Below, piece after piece: positions 1 to 7,553 of a stretch of 29,729 nt of DNA (positions are counted from its first letter, which is position 1; every line of letters begins with the position of its first letter). The position numbers and the translations under genes were made by a program. The notes beneath the pieces are model-generated. The model ran no database searches, was not told the DNA's origin, and saw only the letters and a program-made list of their open reading frames with translations. The DNA lies in the NCBI GenBank assembly GCA_937969105.1, contig CALBUZ010000117.1, positions 1 to 29,729 on the forward strand, in the 5' to 3' direction. Source of the stretch: an uncultured Collinsella sp. Lineage in GTDB: Bacteria > Actinomycetota > Coriobacteriia > Coriobacteriales > Coriobacteriaceae.

Positions 1-194
1 TCCGAGATCTTCTCGACCGAGGCCGTGCAGCCCTTCTCCTGCGCCATCTTGGAGATGTTCTTGACGGCGGTCTCGTTATCGACCGAGGTCACAACGGCGC
101 CCTCGCCATCGAGCTGCTTCAGGGCTTTGAGCGTCTTGACGACGGGCAGCGGGCAGGCATCGCCCATGGCATTGACTTCAATCTTGGTAGACAT
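1..194 (-). CDS. yedF: YedF-type selenium metabolism protein (TusA/SirA-like domain), N-terminal part
   Basis: Only the first ~64 codons lie in the window; the gene continues past the left edge. It starts at the ATG at 194-192, with a GAAAGG Shine-Dalgarno about six bases upstream. The N-terminus matches a TusA/SirA-like fold with the CPLP motif (Cys14), the cysteine that carries sulfur or selenium in this superfamily. YedF proteins are known as selenium-metabolism partners usually encoded next to selD. Here selD ends 57 bp upstream on the same strand, which supports YedF over a plain TusA. The C-terminal half that would settle this is outside the window. Likely role: cytosolic handling or delivery of reduced selenium (inferred from family and context). 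Confidence 0.85.
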   Translation of the reverse strand, partial: MSTKIEVNAMGDACPLPVVKTLKALKQLDGEGAVVTSVDNETAVKNISKMAQEKGCTASVEKIS

Positions 195-251
195 AGTTTT
201 TCCTTTCGAATAAATCGTTTTAGAACAGTGCATAGTTCAATAAACGTGTCG

Positions 252-1301
252 TTAACGGACAACGTGGACGGCAGGACCGCCTGGCACCGGCTCGCACACG
301 CGACCGACGACGGCGGCGATACGTCCTTCGGCATGTAGGCGGCGCGCAAGTTCATCCACATCGGCAGCAGGTGCCGCGATAAGCAGGCCACCAGACGTCT
401 GCGGATCGTACAGCGCGTCGAGCATGCCCGGCTCCAGGTCCTCGTCGGCAGCCACGCGCGGGCCAAAGAAGCCCTGGTTGCGGTAGGAGCCCGCGGGGAT
501 AATGCCCAGACGCGCCATGTCGAGCACCTGGTCAAAGAGCGGCACCGCCCCCGACGCAAGCTCAACCTGCACGCCCGAGCCCTCGGCCATCTCGCACGCG
601 TGCCCGATCAGGCCAAAGCCCGTAATGTCGGTGCAGCCGTGAAGCTCAAGCCCCTCGGCCAGACGAATCGGCGCCTCGTTGAGGGTGCGCATCGAGTCAA
701 ACATCGGACCAGCCTCGTCCTGCTCGACAAGCTCGCCCTTAATGGCCGTAGTGATGATGCCCGAGCCGATCGCCTTGGTCAGCAGCAGAACATCGCCCAC
801 GTGCGCGCCGCTGTTGGCGAGCATGCGGTCGAGTGCGACAAAGCCGCTCACGGACAGGCCGTATTTGGGCTCGTCGTCGTTGATGGTGTGGCCGCCCGCG
901 ATGGAGCAGCCCGCCTCGACGCACTTGTCGGCGCCGCCCGCCAAGATCTGACCGGCAACCTCAACGCCCAGACAGCTCGGGATGCACAGCAAGTTCATGG
1001 CATGGCTCGGTCGTCCACCCATGGCGTATATGTCCGACAGCGAGTTTGCCGCCGCGATCTGGCCAAACAGGAACGGGTCGTCGACCATCGGTGGGAAGAA
1101 GTCGATGGACTGCACGAGGCCCAGGTTCTCCCCTACGCGGAAGACGCTCGCATCGTCAGAGGTATCGAACCCCACGAGCAAGTTGTCGTTATGCACATTG
1201 GGTAAATCGCCCAGGACCTGGGCGAGGGCTCCGGGGGCCAACTTAGCGGCTCAACCGCTCGCGGCCGTCATAGACGTGAGCTTAATCTGATCGTCAGCCA
1301 T
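252..1301 (-). CDS. selD: selenide, water dikinase containing selenocysteine (UGA at codon 17)
   Basis: Cytosolic enzyme that makes selenophosphate, the selenium donor for selenoproteins and selenium-modified tRNA, from selenide and ATP. The full reading frame is 349 residues from ATG 1301-1299. It is interrupted by one in-frame TGA at 1253-1251, so conventional ORF calling starts too late and loses the active site. Residues 1-16 end in TAASG; the TGA is codon 17, followed by AAKLAPGALAQVL. This aligns with E. coli SelD, where Cys17 and Lys20 are essential: here position 17 is the UGA (Sec) and Lys20 is present. The rest is typical AIR-synthase-fold SelD, including VGFDTSDDASVF, AMGGRP, SIAGGHTI and a C-terminal DPQTSGGLL motif. 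The start overlaps the end of the upstream glycosyltransferase gene by 8 bp and yedF follows, so it lies in an operon. A hairpin after the UGA fits a bacterial SECIS element. Confidence is high for SelD and for Sec at this site. Confidence 0.95.
1208..1253 (-). promoter_or_regulatory. candidate bacterial SECIS element in selD
   Basis: On the coding strand the UGA (1253-1251) is followed, after 26 nt, by a perfect 7-bp hairpin at 1224-1208 (CGCCCAG / CTGGGCG) with the apical sequence AGGTCCT. Bacterial SECIS elements lie inside the ORF just 3' of the UGA and present an apical loop with a GG/GU motif for SelB. Here the GG lies about 32 nt from the UGA, inside the accepted 16-37 nt window, and GGUC resembles the fdhF loop of E. 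coli. No folding program was run. Confidence 0.55.
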
Positions 1302-2512
1302 ACGAACCCCCTTCCAACAAATCAACGACTTTAAGTATACGCCCCAGGCACGCTTCCCAAGAGACCGCCGACGGCTCGAACGTCGAAGGCGGCTCCGCAA
1401 GCGCCTGCGCGATAGCATCTGCCAGTGCGCGCTCAAACAACGGAAGGTCGGCAGCCACGGGCGTGTCGACATCCGTCATACGCGGCGACGCCACCCACGT
1501 CACGGGAGCACCTGGAAGCATCGCCTCCATCCAGGGACGAACGCCGGGCAAATCGGTCGCCACAACTTTGCAGCCGCACGCGAGAGCCTCGATCGTCACG
1601 AGCGGCAGACCCTCGTAAAACGAAGGCAGCACAAAGACGTCGGAACTGCGGTAAGCATGCACGAGCCCATCGCTATCCAGGCGTCCCGCCAGCGTCACCG
1701 GCACATTCGAGGCCGCAGCCAAGCGCTCGATACGCGCGTACTCGGCATCGTCCCCGCGGCCGCCCACAAGTACCAAGCCAGATGGGCGGACGCCATCGTC
1801 AATCGGCAATGACACGGCTCGAACCAGCGACTCGACGCCCTTTTTAAAGCAAATCTTGCCCACGTACACAAGCGATCCCGGCTGCCTCGCCACGCTTGCG
1901 TCGCGGCAGAAGACGCGATGGTCGTAGCCCGTCCCAATCACGTGGATGCGATCGGCATCAACGCCGCACACCAGGCCAATCTGCTCAGCCTGCTCAGCAT
2001 GGAGCGCAAAGACGGCATCGAGCCGACGAACCGCACTTACGATGCGATCGCGCTCGAGCGCATGCGAACGCAGCTGGCGCAGGTCGGTCGAATGGCACAC
2101 AGCAACAACCGGCACGCCCCGGACGCACTCGCGCGCCAATGCGGTCACCAGATACAGGTGATGGCAGAGCACCAGATCGGGCTGAAACTCAGCCACCGCC
2201 CGATCGATTGCAGCAGCAAATGCCCGCTCAAATGCCTTGAGCATCGAAGGCGTCAGGTCACGATAGCGTGTGGAGGGATAGGGCATGACATCGGACATAC
2301 CGCAGATGGGAAACGGCAGCTCGGGCGACTCGAACGGTACGGCAAACACGGCAGCACGCCGGTCCAGCTCGCCTTGGGTATCGCCCGGTGCCGTGCCGCA
2401 AAGCACGGCGGCACGATGCCCCGTCTCGATCTGCTCGCGCACGAGCGCGGCCAAGGTAGGTGCCGCTGCCGGTGCTATCTGGTTTTTGTGCCGAGATATT
2501 GAGGATGCGCAT
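1294..2512 (-). CDS. glycosyltransferase family 4 protein with an N-terminal frameshift
   Basis: The expected start is ATG 2512-2510, 15 bp after the activase stop, with AGGGG upstream. It encodes MRILNISAQKPDSTGSGTYL, a typical GT4 N-terminus with a glycine-rich donor loop. At about 2456-2460 the frame shifts by one base: removing one C restores AALVREQIETGHRAAVLC and the rest of the protein. The long intact frame (1294-2454) can only start at a TTG and lacks the first Rossmann strand. The C-terminal half has a normal GT-B donor site (GKICFKKGVESL, then EGLPLVTIEALACG with the E-x7-E pattern). Family role: transfer of a nucleotide-sugar or related donor; acceptor unknown. The stop overlaps the selD start. 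The frameshift may be a sequencing or assembly error or a real lesion. Confidence is good for the family, open for function. Confidence 0.78.
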
Positions 2513-2526
2513 GTCGCGGTACACCC

Positions 2527-3291
2527 CTAGGCCAAGGCGGCGGCGCGGACAGCCGCGCCGATCGCTCCGGCAAAGCGAGCCTGGGGCGAGGTGGTCACGG
2601 GTGCGCCCAAAAGTTCGCCCAGACGCTCCACCACATAGGCGTTCTCGCAGAGGCCACCCGTCAGGTAGTACGGGGCGCCCGCCGCCTGCCCGGCCATAGT
2701 GGCCACGCGCGAAACCACGCTGTCGATCACGCCACGCGCAATGTTCTCGCGCGGCTCACCGCGACCGATCAGGCTGATAACCTCGCTTTCGGCAAACACC
2801 GTGCACATGCTGCTGATCTTGGTGGGCTCGCCGGAACGCGCCAGGTCGGCCATCTGCTGCTGGGAAATGCCTAGGCGGTCGGCCATGATCTCCAAAAAGC
2901 GCCCCGTTCCGGCAGCGCACTTGTCATTCATGGCAAATTTGGCCACGCGGCCGCCTTTAAGCTGGATGACCTTGGTGTCCTGACCACCCACATCGATCAC
3001 GGTACCGTGATCGCCAAACAGACGCACGGCACCGGTGCCGTGGCAGGTAATCTCGGTCACGACCTTATGCGCATAGGGCACGGCGACACGACCGTAGCCG
3101 GTCGCGATCACGCGCGCGTCGTCGGCCGCCACGTCATAACCCGCCGCTGCCAGTGCCTCGCGCAGCCGCTCGGAAGCATCGACCGAGGAGAACCCGGTTG
3201 GCTGCACGCACGTCCACGCCACCGAACCCTCCCCATCGACCACAGCAGCCTTAGCCGCCGTAGACCCGATATCGATCCCGATCCCTATCAT
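2527..3291 (-). CDS. 2-hydroxyacyl-CoA dehydratase activase (BadF/BcrA-type ATPase)
   Basis: 254 residues, the usual length for HgdC/HadI-type activators. It is an actin-fold (ASKHA) ATPase: the N-terminal GIDIGSTAAKAAVVDG is the phosphate-1 motif and VIDVGGQDTKVI (about 98-109) the phosphate-2 motif. Cys125 (NDKCAAGTGRF) and Cys163 (SSMCTVFAESE) are the two cysteines that, in the homodimer, hold one bridging [4Fe-4S] cluster. The family couples ATP hydrolysis to injecting one low-potential electron into its dehydratase partner. Both partner subunits are encoded directly upstream, so the pairing is secure. Repeat element A (3343-3453) lies in the 155-bp gap between this gene and the upstream subunit. 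The cognate acyl-CoA substrate cannot be read from sequence. Confidence 0.93.
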   Translation of the reverse strand: MIGIGIDIGSTAAKAAVVDGEGSVAWTCVQPTGFSSVDASERLREALAAAGYDVAADDARVIATGYGRVAVPYAHKVVTEITCHGTGAVRLFGDHGTVIDVGGQDTKVIQLKGGRVAKFAMNDKCAAGTGRFLEIMADRLGISQQQMADLARSGEPTKISSMCTVFAESEVISLIGRGEPRENIARGVIDSVVSRVATMAGQAAGAPYYLTGGLCENAYVVERLGELLGAPVTTSPQARFAGAIGAAVRAAALA

Positions 3292-3342
3292 GGCTCTCTC
3301 CCAATCTAAACATCAAAGGTAGCGGCGCGTTCAGGCGCCTTA

Positions 3343-3453
3343 GCTCTAGGTTTCTCAGGTGCCGGAGATTGCCCCGAAAGAGGAGCGCAGCGTACTTTGG
3401 GTACGCAAGCGACGATTTGAGGGGCAAGATCCGGTGCCTGAGGAAGCTAGAGC
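3343..3453 (+). repeat. long-hairpin repeat, copy A (between two dehydratase operon genes)
   Basis: An imperfect inverted repeat with ~33-bp arms (left 3343-3375, right 3421-3453). The mismatches are partly G-U compatible. It encloses a 45-base core that begins GAAAGAGGAGCGCA, contains the small hairpin GCGTAC-TTTGG-GTACGC (3390-3406) and ends AAGCGACGATTTGA. The same core, with unrelated outer arms, recurs at 4645-4751 and 20224-20321. The right arm covers the stop codon (3449-3447) of the upstream dehydratase subunit gene. Function unknown: intercistronic RNA structure, partial terminator or small mobile palindrome are all possible. Confidence 0.8.
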
Positions 3454-4610
3454 GTCTCGATAAAGGCGGCGATGCGGGTCTCGATCTGACCCATGTCACC
3501 GTTGCTGTAGTCGGTCTCGATCTTCATATACGGAATACCCGCACCCTCGACGGCCTCCTGCATGCGCGCGCTCTCAACGTTGAAGGTATGGCAGGCCTGT
3601 AGCACGCTCTCTACCACGCCATCGACATGGTACTTCTCGCACATGGCCAGCGTGTTCTCCATGCGGCCTTCGTTAGGCGTCATGACCGAGCAGTTGATGT
3701 CCAGGTAGCGGTCGGCGATGGCGCGCAGGATGTCGGGAGCGTCCGGGTCGATCATCATGGCCGCCGTGCGCTCGCCCGAACAGTCGTCCATGCACACGAC
3801 CACGCCGCCGTTAGACTCGATGGTGCGACCGATCTTGTTGATCACGCCGCCCACCGGGCAGCCGGTGATCAGAATGCGCTTGGCATCCGCCGCGACCGGG
3901 CGCTCGCCCGCGTCGTAGGCCTCACGCAGCTTGGCAACCTTTTGCTCCAGCTGCTGCGTATAGGCCTCGATATCAAAGCTGAACGTACCGGCGAACATGG
4001 TGCTCATCAGGTCGACGCCGCTCATGGCCGCCGGCTGGTTGGCCTGCAGCGCAAACATCTCGAGCTGGGCCGCACGCAAGCGGTTGCGACGACGGACGGC
4101 AGCTCGCAGGTCATCGTCGGTAATCGTGATGCCGTAGAAGCCCTCGAGCTCCTCCTTGAGCAGGCGGCACTCCTCGTACCAGCCATCACGCTCGTAGGCG
4201 CGATCACGACCCTGCGGAAGATGCAGAATATGCGTGCGCTTGAGCTCGTTGAGTAGCTCGTACATCTTCTTTTTGCCGTCGCAGGTGGTCTCACCGATGA
4301 TCATGTCGCTAAAGTACGTAAACGGGCACTTTTGCGAGTAGGCAAAACCGTAGGTCGACTTGATGAGCGGGCACAAGTTTGCCGGCAGCACCTTCTCGGC
4401 CTCGGGAATCACCTCGTCGGACGTGCCGCACAGCGCCACGCTCGCAGCCCCCGCGGCATCGATAATCTCGAGCGGCGTATAGCTGCACAAAAAGCCGACC
4501 AGGCGATTACCCGCCTGCTTGTAATCCTTGACGCGAATAAACGCCGCCTTGCGTTGCTCGTTGAACTCCTCAAACGTGCGCGGCAACGGCTGCTCAATAT
4601 TATCCGACAT
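3447..4610 (-). CDS. 2-hydroxyacyl-CoA dehydratase family subunit (HgdB/HadC-like)
   Basis: 387 residues from ATG 4610-4608, preceded by a strong AAGGAG site four bases upstream. An in-frame extension back to 4727 exists but runs through repeat element B and is rejected. Cys80 ([12 protein letters not shown]), Cys95 (QKCPF) and Cys110 ([17 protein letters not shown]) sit at 15-residue intervals and are the expected Fe-S ligands of this family. The C-terminus has the usual [11 protein letters not shown] and [19 protein letters not shown] signatures. With its partner (4767-6050) it should form the dehydratase heterodimer that removes water from an (R)-2-hydroxyacyl-CoA by ketyl-radical chemistry once reduced by the activase. 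A role in another difficult two-electron reduction (double-cubane cluster protein, benzoyl-CoA reductase-like) is not excluded. Confidence 0.92.
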   Translation of the reverse strand: MSDNIEQPLPRTFEEFNEQRKAAFIRVKDYKQAGNRLVGFLCSYTPLEIIDAAGAASVALCGTSDEVIPEAEKVLPANLCPLIKSTYGFAYSQKCPFTYFSDMIIGETTCDGKKKMYELLNELKRTHILHLPQGRDRAYERDGWYEECRLLKEELEGFYGITITDDDLRAAVRRRNRLRAAQLEMFALQANQPAAMSGVDLMSTMFAGTFSFDIEAYTQQLEQKVAKLREAYDAGERPVAADAKRILITGCPVGGVINKIGRTIESNGGVVVCMDDCSGERTAAMMIDPDAPDILRAIADRYLDINCSVMTPNEGRMENTLAMCEKYHVDGVVESVLQACHTFNVESARMQEAVEGAGIPYMKIETDYSNGDMGQIETRIAAFIETL

Positions 4611-4644
4611 ATAACTCCTTAACAAACCTTTTAACCAACCAAGG

Positions 4645-4751
4645 AGACGGCTTTCCCAGGTGCCCGAGGTTGCCGTGAAAGAGGGGCGCCGCGCACTTTG
4701 GTACGCAAGCGACGGTTTGAACGGCAAGATCGGGTACCTGGGGAAGCCGCC
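4645..4751 (+). repeat. long-hairpin repeat, copy B (between the two dehydratase subunit genes)
   Basis: Inverted repeat with ~31-bp arms (left 4645-4675, right about 4721-4751). It encloses a core beginning GAAAGAGGGGCGCC and ending AAGCGACGGTTTGA, closely matching the copy A core (3376-3420). The arms differ in sequence from copies A and C but remain self-complementary. It fills most of the 156-bp gap between the two subunit genes. Read as protein, it gives a spurious N-terminal extension of the downstream gene. Confidence 0.8.
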
Positions 4752-4766
4752 GGGACGGATATAGCC

Positions 4767-6050
4767 CTAAATGGTTTCCAAGAAAGCCTCAATCCTGGTT
4801 TGCAGTTGGCCTGCATCCTCGCCGGCGTAGTCGGTCGTGATGTGCATAAACGGAATGCCGGCCTGCTCGGCGGCCTTCTCCACGGCAAACGACTCCATCT
4901 CGTAGAGCGTGCAGAACTGCAGGGCCACGTCGACGATACCGTCGGCATGCAGGTCCTTGGCCATCTGGACAATGTCCTTCATACGCTGGTCATTGGGCGT
5001 AAAGACAGCGCAGTTGATCTTAAAGTAGCGCTCGGCGATGGCGTCGAGCATCTCGTCGACCGTCTCACCGGACTCGTCGACCAGGTCCTTGTAGTAGCGC
5101 GAGCCCGTGCAGGACTCCTCGCCCACCACAACGCCGCCGGCCTTCTCGATGAGGTTGAACAGCTTCCAGTTGGGCACGGCCATGGGCGTACCGGTGTACA
5201 GGATGCGCTTGGTCCCCTTGGGAGCCACGCCTTCGCCGGCCTCGACACGCTGCTCGCACTCAGCCGCCATATCGTTAATGGCTCCGGTCAGACGCGGCGT
5301 GTCGTCCATAAAGGCGGCCTGAACGGTCAGCAGGCTATCGAGACCGCTGATGGGCGCCGGATCGGCAGCGCGGGTCGCAGCCAGGCGCTGCAGGGCACGG
5401 CGTTTCTCGTTGACGGCATGGATGGCAGCCTTCAGACGCTCGGGCGTAATCTTGACGCCGCACTCTTCCTCGATCTTGGCGGCAAGCTTCTTGACCTCGG
5501 CCTTCCAGGTCACGAGCGTCGACTCGTCGTGCACGTTGGGAATATCCATGACGTACATGTTCTTTTGCGTGGCAAAGAACTCGTAGGCCTTCTTCTTGCC
5601 ATCGCAGGTGTTCTCGCCTACCACCAGGTCGCTCGACTCGATGTAAGGGCAGACCTCACCCAGCTTAAATCCGGCAAAGCTCTTGATGAGCGGGCAGGTG
5701 TTGCGCGGCAGATACTCCTCGACCTTGTCGGTTGCCCAGTCGGCACCCGAGCACAGGCCCACGGGGATACCGTCGCAGGCGAGCACAATCTCCTCGGGCA
5801 CGTAGACGCAGAACGAACCGACGATCTTGGTGGCCTCGCCGGCCTCCTTCTTGTCGAGCATCTCCTTAATACGGCCGCTGTGGATGTTGGTGGCGACAAA
5901 ATCCAGGTAGGACGTGGACTTGGGGCGATTGTTCTGCGTCAGGAACATATCGCCGTACATCTGGCCCACGGCGCCCAGCAGCATGTCGTGGTCGGCAAGA
6001 TTCATGCCGAGGCTCTCCCACATCGGATGGAAATCGAATTCTTCAGCCAT
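4767..6050 (-). CDS. 2-hydroxyacyl-CoA dehydratase family subunit (HgdA/HadB-like)
   Basis: 427 residues from ATG 6050-6048, with GAGAGGGG about seven bases upstream; first structural gene of the operon. It is homologous to the downstream subunit: Cys119 (RNTCPLIKSFAGF), Cys134 (GEVCPYIESSDL) and Cys149 (VVGENTCDGKKKAYEFF) repeat the same 15-residue spacing. C-terminal signatures NDQRMKDIVQMAKDLHADG and TTDYAGEDAGQLQTRIEAFLE are typical. It is expected to be a cytosolic, oxygen-sensitive Fe-S protein. No CoA-transferase or acyl-CoA dehydrogenase is visible nearby, so the pathway (for example amino-acid-derived 2-hydroxy acid fermentation) is not fixed. A long leader with hairpins and a possible leader peptide lies upstream (6051-6340). 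Confidence 0.92.
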   Translation of the reverse strand: MAEEFDFHPMWESLGMNLADHDMLLGAVGQMYGDMFLTQNNRPKSTSYLDFVATNIHSGRIKEMLDKKEAGEATKIVGSFCVYVPEEIVLACDGIPVGLCSGADWATDKVEEYLPRNTCPLIKSFAGFKLGEVCPYIESSDLVVGENTCDGKKKAYEFFATQKNMYVMDIPNVHDESTLVTWKAEVKKLAAKIEEECGVKITPERLKAAIHAVNEKRRALQRLAATRAADPAPISGLDSLLTVQAAFMDDTPRLTGAINDMAAECEQRVEAGEGVAPKGTKRILYTGTPMAVPNWKLFNLIEKAGGVVVGEESCTGSRYYKDLVDESGETVDEMLDAIAERYFKINCAVFTPNDQRMKDIVQMAKDLHADGIVDVALQFCTLYEMESFAVEKAAEQAGIPFMHITTDYAGEDAGQLQTRIEAFLETI

Positions 6051-6095
6051 GGCGGTTCCCCTCTCGAACCAAAAATGAATAGCTACGGTATTGCT

Positions 6096-6125
6096 GCACG
6101 GTGGGTGGCGAAAACCCAGCCGTGC
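6096..6125 (-). promoter_or_regulatory. hairpin in the dehydratase operon leader
   Basis: An 11-12 bp stem with one bulged base (GCACGG-TGGGT paired with ACCCAGCCGTGC) closing a short loop, 46 bp upstream of the dehydratase start codon. No run of U follows on the minus strand, so it does not look like a plain terminator. It may be part of a leader-RNA switch together with the hairpin at 6189-6224. Confidence 0.45.
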
Positions 6126-6188
6126 TCAAACCCGGGATTTTGGGGAACCTGCTTTGCAGCTGATTATTTAGTTGTGCGTCGTCTCTCC

Positions 6189-6224
6189 CGGAGCCGTGAA
6201 CATACCTGCTCATATGCGGCTCCG
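6189..6224 (-). promoter_or_regulatory. hairpin overlapping the end of the leader ORF
   Basis: A perfect 8-bp stem (CGGAGCCG / CGGCTCCG, 6217-6224 with 6189-6196). Its 5' arm on the minus strand is made of the last sense codons of the 22-codon leader ORF, whose stop codon (6212-6210) lies in the loop. A ribosome finishing the leader ORF would keep this stem from forming, which is the geometry of translation-coupled leader control. Function is inferred. Confidence 0.4.
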
Positions 6225-6278
6225 AGCCATATACAGGGCGCGCGCGGCAACGCGGCGAATGTATGTCGTCTGCGGCAT
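6210..6278 (-). CDS. possible 22-residue leader peptide
   Basis: A short ORF from ATG 6278-6276 to TGA 6212-6210, starting MPQTTYIRRVAARALYMAR, preceded by an unusually good Shine-Dalgarno (AAAGGAGGG, 6292-6284, six bases spacing). A matching extended -10 promoter lies about 30 bp upstream. It is Arg/Ala-rich and matches no family I know. The strong ribosome site and the overlapping hairpin are the reasons to list it. It is either a regulatory leader peptide for the dehydratase operon or a chance ORF. Long in-frame readings through this region on the same strand are rejected. Confidence 0.4.
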   Translation of the reverse strand: MPQTTYIRRVAARALYMARSRI

Positions 6279-6308
6279 GTGCGCACCCTCCTTTACAAGT
6301 TAAGGTCA

Positions 6309-6337
6309 ACTATATCAACGGTCGTCGACCATGCGAA
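6309..6337 (-). promoter_or_regulatory. probable promoter of the dehydratase operon
   Basis: On the minus strand: -35 TTCGCA (6337-6332), 17-bp spacer, extended -10 TGA-TATAGT (6317-6309). Transcription would begin near 6302, just ahead of the leader ORF's ribosome site. The spacer contains the palindrome GGTCGTCGACC. Confidence 0.45.
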
Positions 6338-6346
6338 CACCGTTGA
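6315..6346. promoter_or_regulatory. nested inverted repeats over the promoter, candidate operator
   Basis: TCAACGGT (6315-6322) and ACCGTTGA (6339-6346) form a perfect 8-bp inverted repeat with a 16-bp gap. A second palindrome, GGTCGTCGACC (6320-6330), sits partly inside it. Both lie across the -35/-10 spacer of the promoter above, a position suited to a repressor or activator. The regulator is unknown. Confidence 0.35.
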
Positions 6347-6432
6347 CATTCGTACGACAGCGTCGTGTGCCGTCGTTTAATAAATAATTATCTGTGTTGA
6401 TAAGAGTTTGTCATCCATCATTCGGCGAACGG

Positions 6433-6468
6433 CAAGACAAAGCCGCCGAGGCTTATATCCCCGACGGC
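6433..6468 (-). terminator. probable terminator after modC
   Basis: On the minus strand a 10-bp stem (6468-6459 with 6451-6442) with two G-U pairs and a 7-nt loop is followed by TTTGTCTTG, 12 bp after the modC stop. The G-U pairs form only in the minus-strand RNA, which supports this orientation. The U tract is weak. Confidence 0.55.
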
Positions 6469-6479
6469 ATTACCCGGCA

Positions 6480-7550
6480 CTATCGACAAACCAAATGGAT
6501 CTTACTCGCATCGAAGTGCATGCGCAGCGTCTCGCCTGCTTGCGGCAGCTCGTCGACAGGCACGCCCACCTTGTTGACCTTCCACTGCAGACGTGTGGGC
6601 GCATCGACGCGCGGCACGTCCAGCAGCACCAGCCGCTCAAAGCGCGAATCGCTCACACGGGCCACGTGCAAATCGTAGCTGTTGCGGCCCCGCTCCGCGC
6701 GATTGTCAACATGGAAGTAGCTTGCGCGAATGCCCAGGTACGCCACATTATCGGGAACCTCGCGACCCACGTTAAAGGTCATGCCCCAGTCGAGGGCCTC
6801 AACTTCTTCGTCGCCGATCTTGCGCGCCCGGCTTGTGTTCTTGCAGCCCGTCAAGCGCAGCGCCGCCAGCGTCTGCGGGCGGCGGACCACGTCCTCGACG
6901 GAGCCGATCTCCTCGACATGCCCGTCGTGCATCACGCAGATGCGCTGGCAGAGGCGGCATGCTTCGTCGATGTCGTGGCTCACATAGAGCACGGTACGGT
7001 TGCACACATCGAACAGGTCGAGCATATTCTGCTCGAGGGCACTCTTAAGATAGGAATCGAGTGCGCTCATGGGCTCGTCGAACATAAAAATGCCCGGGTG
7101 TGCCGCCACCATGCGCGCAAGCGCCACACGTTGCTGCTGGCCGCCCGAGAGGCGCGCGGGATAACGGTCGGCGAAATCGGCCAGGCCAAAAATGCCCAGG
7201 TAGCGCTCGGCAAGTTTTTTACGCGCCGCGGCGTCGCCCGCATCCTTTACGCCGGCGCACACGTTATCGGCCACCGTCATGTTGGGAAACAGCTGATAGT
7301 TTTGGAACAGCAGGGCGCATTTGCGCTCCTGGGACGACAGGTTGATGCCCGCCGCCGAGTCAAAGAAGATCACGCCGTTGACGACGATCTTGCCCTCGTC
7401 GGGCGTCTCCACGCCGGCGATGCAGCGCAGCGTACAGCTCTTGCCGCAACCCGAGGCGCCCAGCAGCGCCACGCGCTCATCGCCGGCCTCAAGCTGCATG
7501 TCGAGCATAAACCCGGGATAGCGCTTTTTGATATCCAGAACGAGTGACAT
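6480..7550 (-). CDS. modC: molybdate ABC transporter ATP-binding protein
   Basis: 356 residues. Order of motifs: Walker A GASGCGKS (31-38), Q-loop FQNYQLFPN (about 82-90), signature LSGGQQQR (134-141), Walker B IFMFDEP (154-160) and H-loop VSHD (190-193). About 140 residues follow the ABC domain, matching the length of the regulatory/MOP region of ModC, although that part is divergent here. It hydrolyses ATP at the inner membrane face to drive molybdate (possibly tungstate) import. It starts three bases after the modB stop and modA is upstream, so this is a standard modABC operon. Specificity rests on the neighbours, including molybdenum cofactor genes. Confidence 0.92.
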   Translation of the reverse strand: MSLVLDIKKRYPGFMLDMQLEAGDERVALLGASGCGKSCTLRCIAGVETPDEGKIVVNGVIFFDSAAGINLSSQERKCALLFQNYQLFPNMTVADNVCAGVKDAGDAAARKKLAERYLGIFGLADFADRYPARLSGGQQQRVALARMVAAHPGIFMFDEPMSALDSYLKSALEQNMLDLFDVCNRTVLYVSHDIDEACRLCQRICVMHDGHVEEIGSVEDVVRRPQTLAALRLTGCKNTSRARKIGDEEVEALDWGMTFNVGREVPDNVAYLGIRASYFHVDNRAERGRNSYDLHVARVSDSRFERLVLLDVPRVDAPTRLQWKVNKVGVPVDELPQAGETLRMHFDASKIHLVCR

Positions 7551-7553
7551 GAC

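Noticed and set aside
4611..4727. In-frame N-terminal extension of the dehydratase subunit gene
   Set aside because: It reads through hairpin repeat B; a strong AAGGAG site supports the ATG at 4610, giving the normal family N-terminus.
6043..6309. 88-residue minus-strand ORF over the dehydratase leader
   Set aside because: It has no family resemblance, overlaps the start of the real gene and runs through both leader hairpins. The shorter ORF at 6210-6278 has the better ribosome site.
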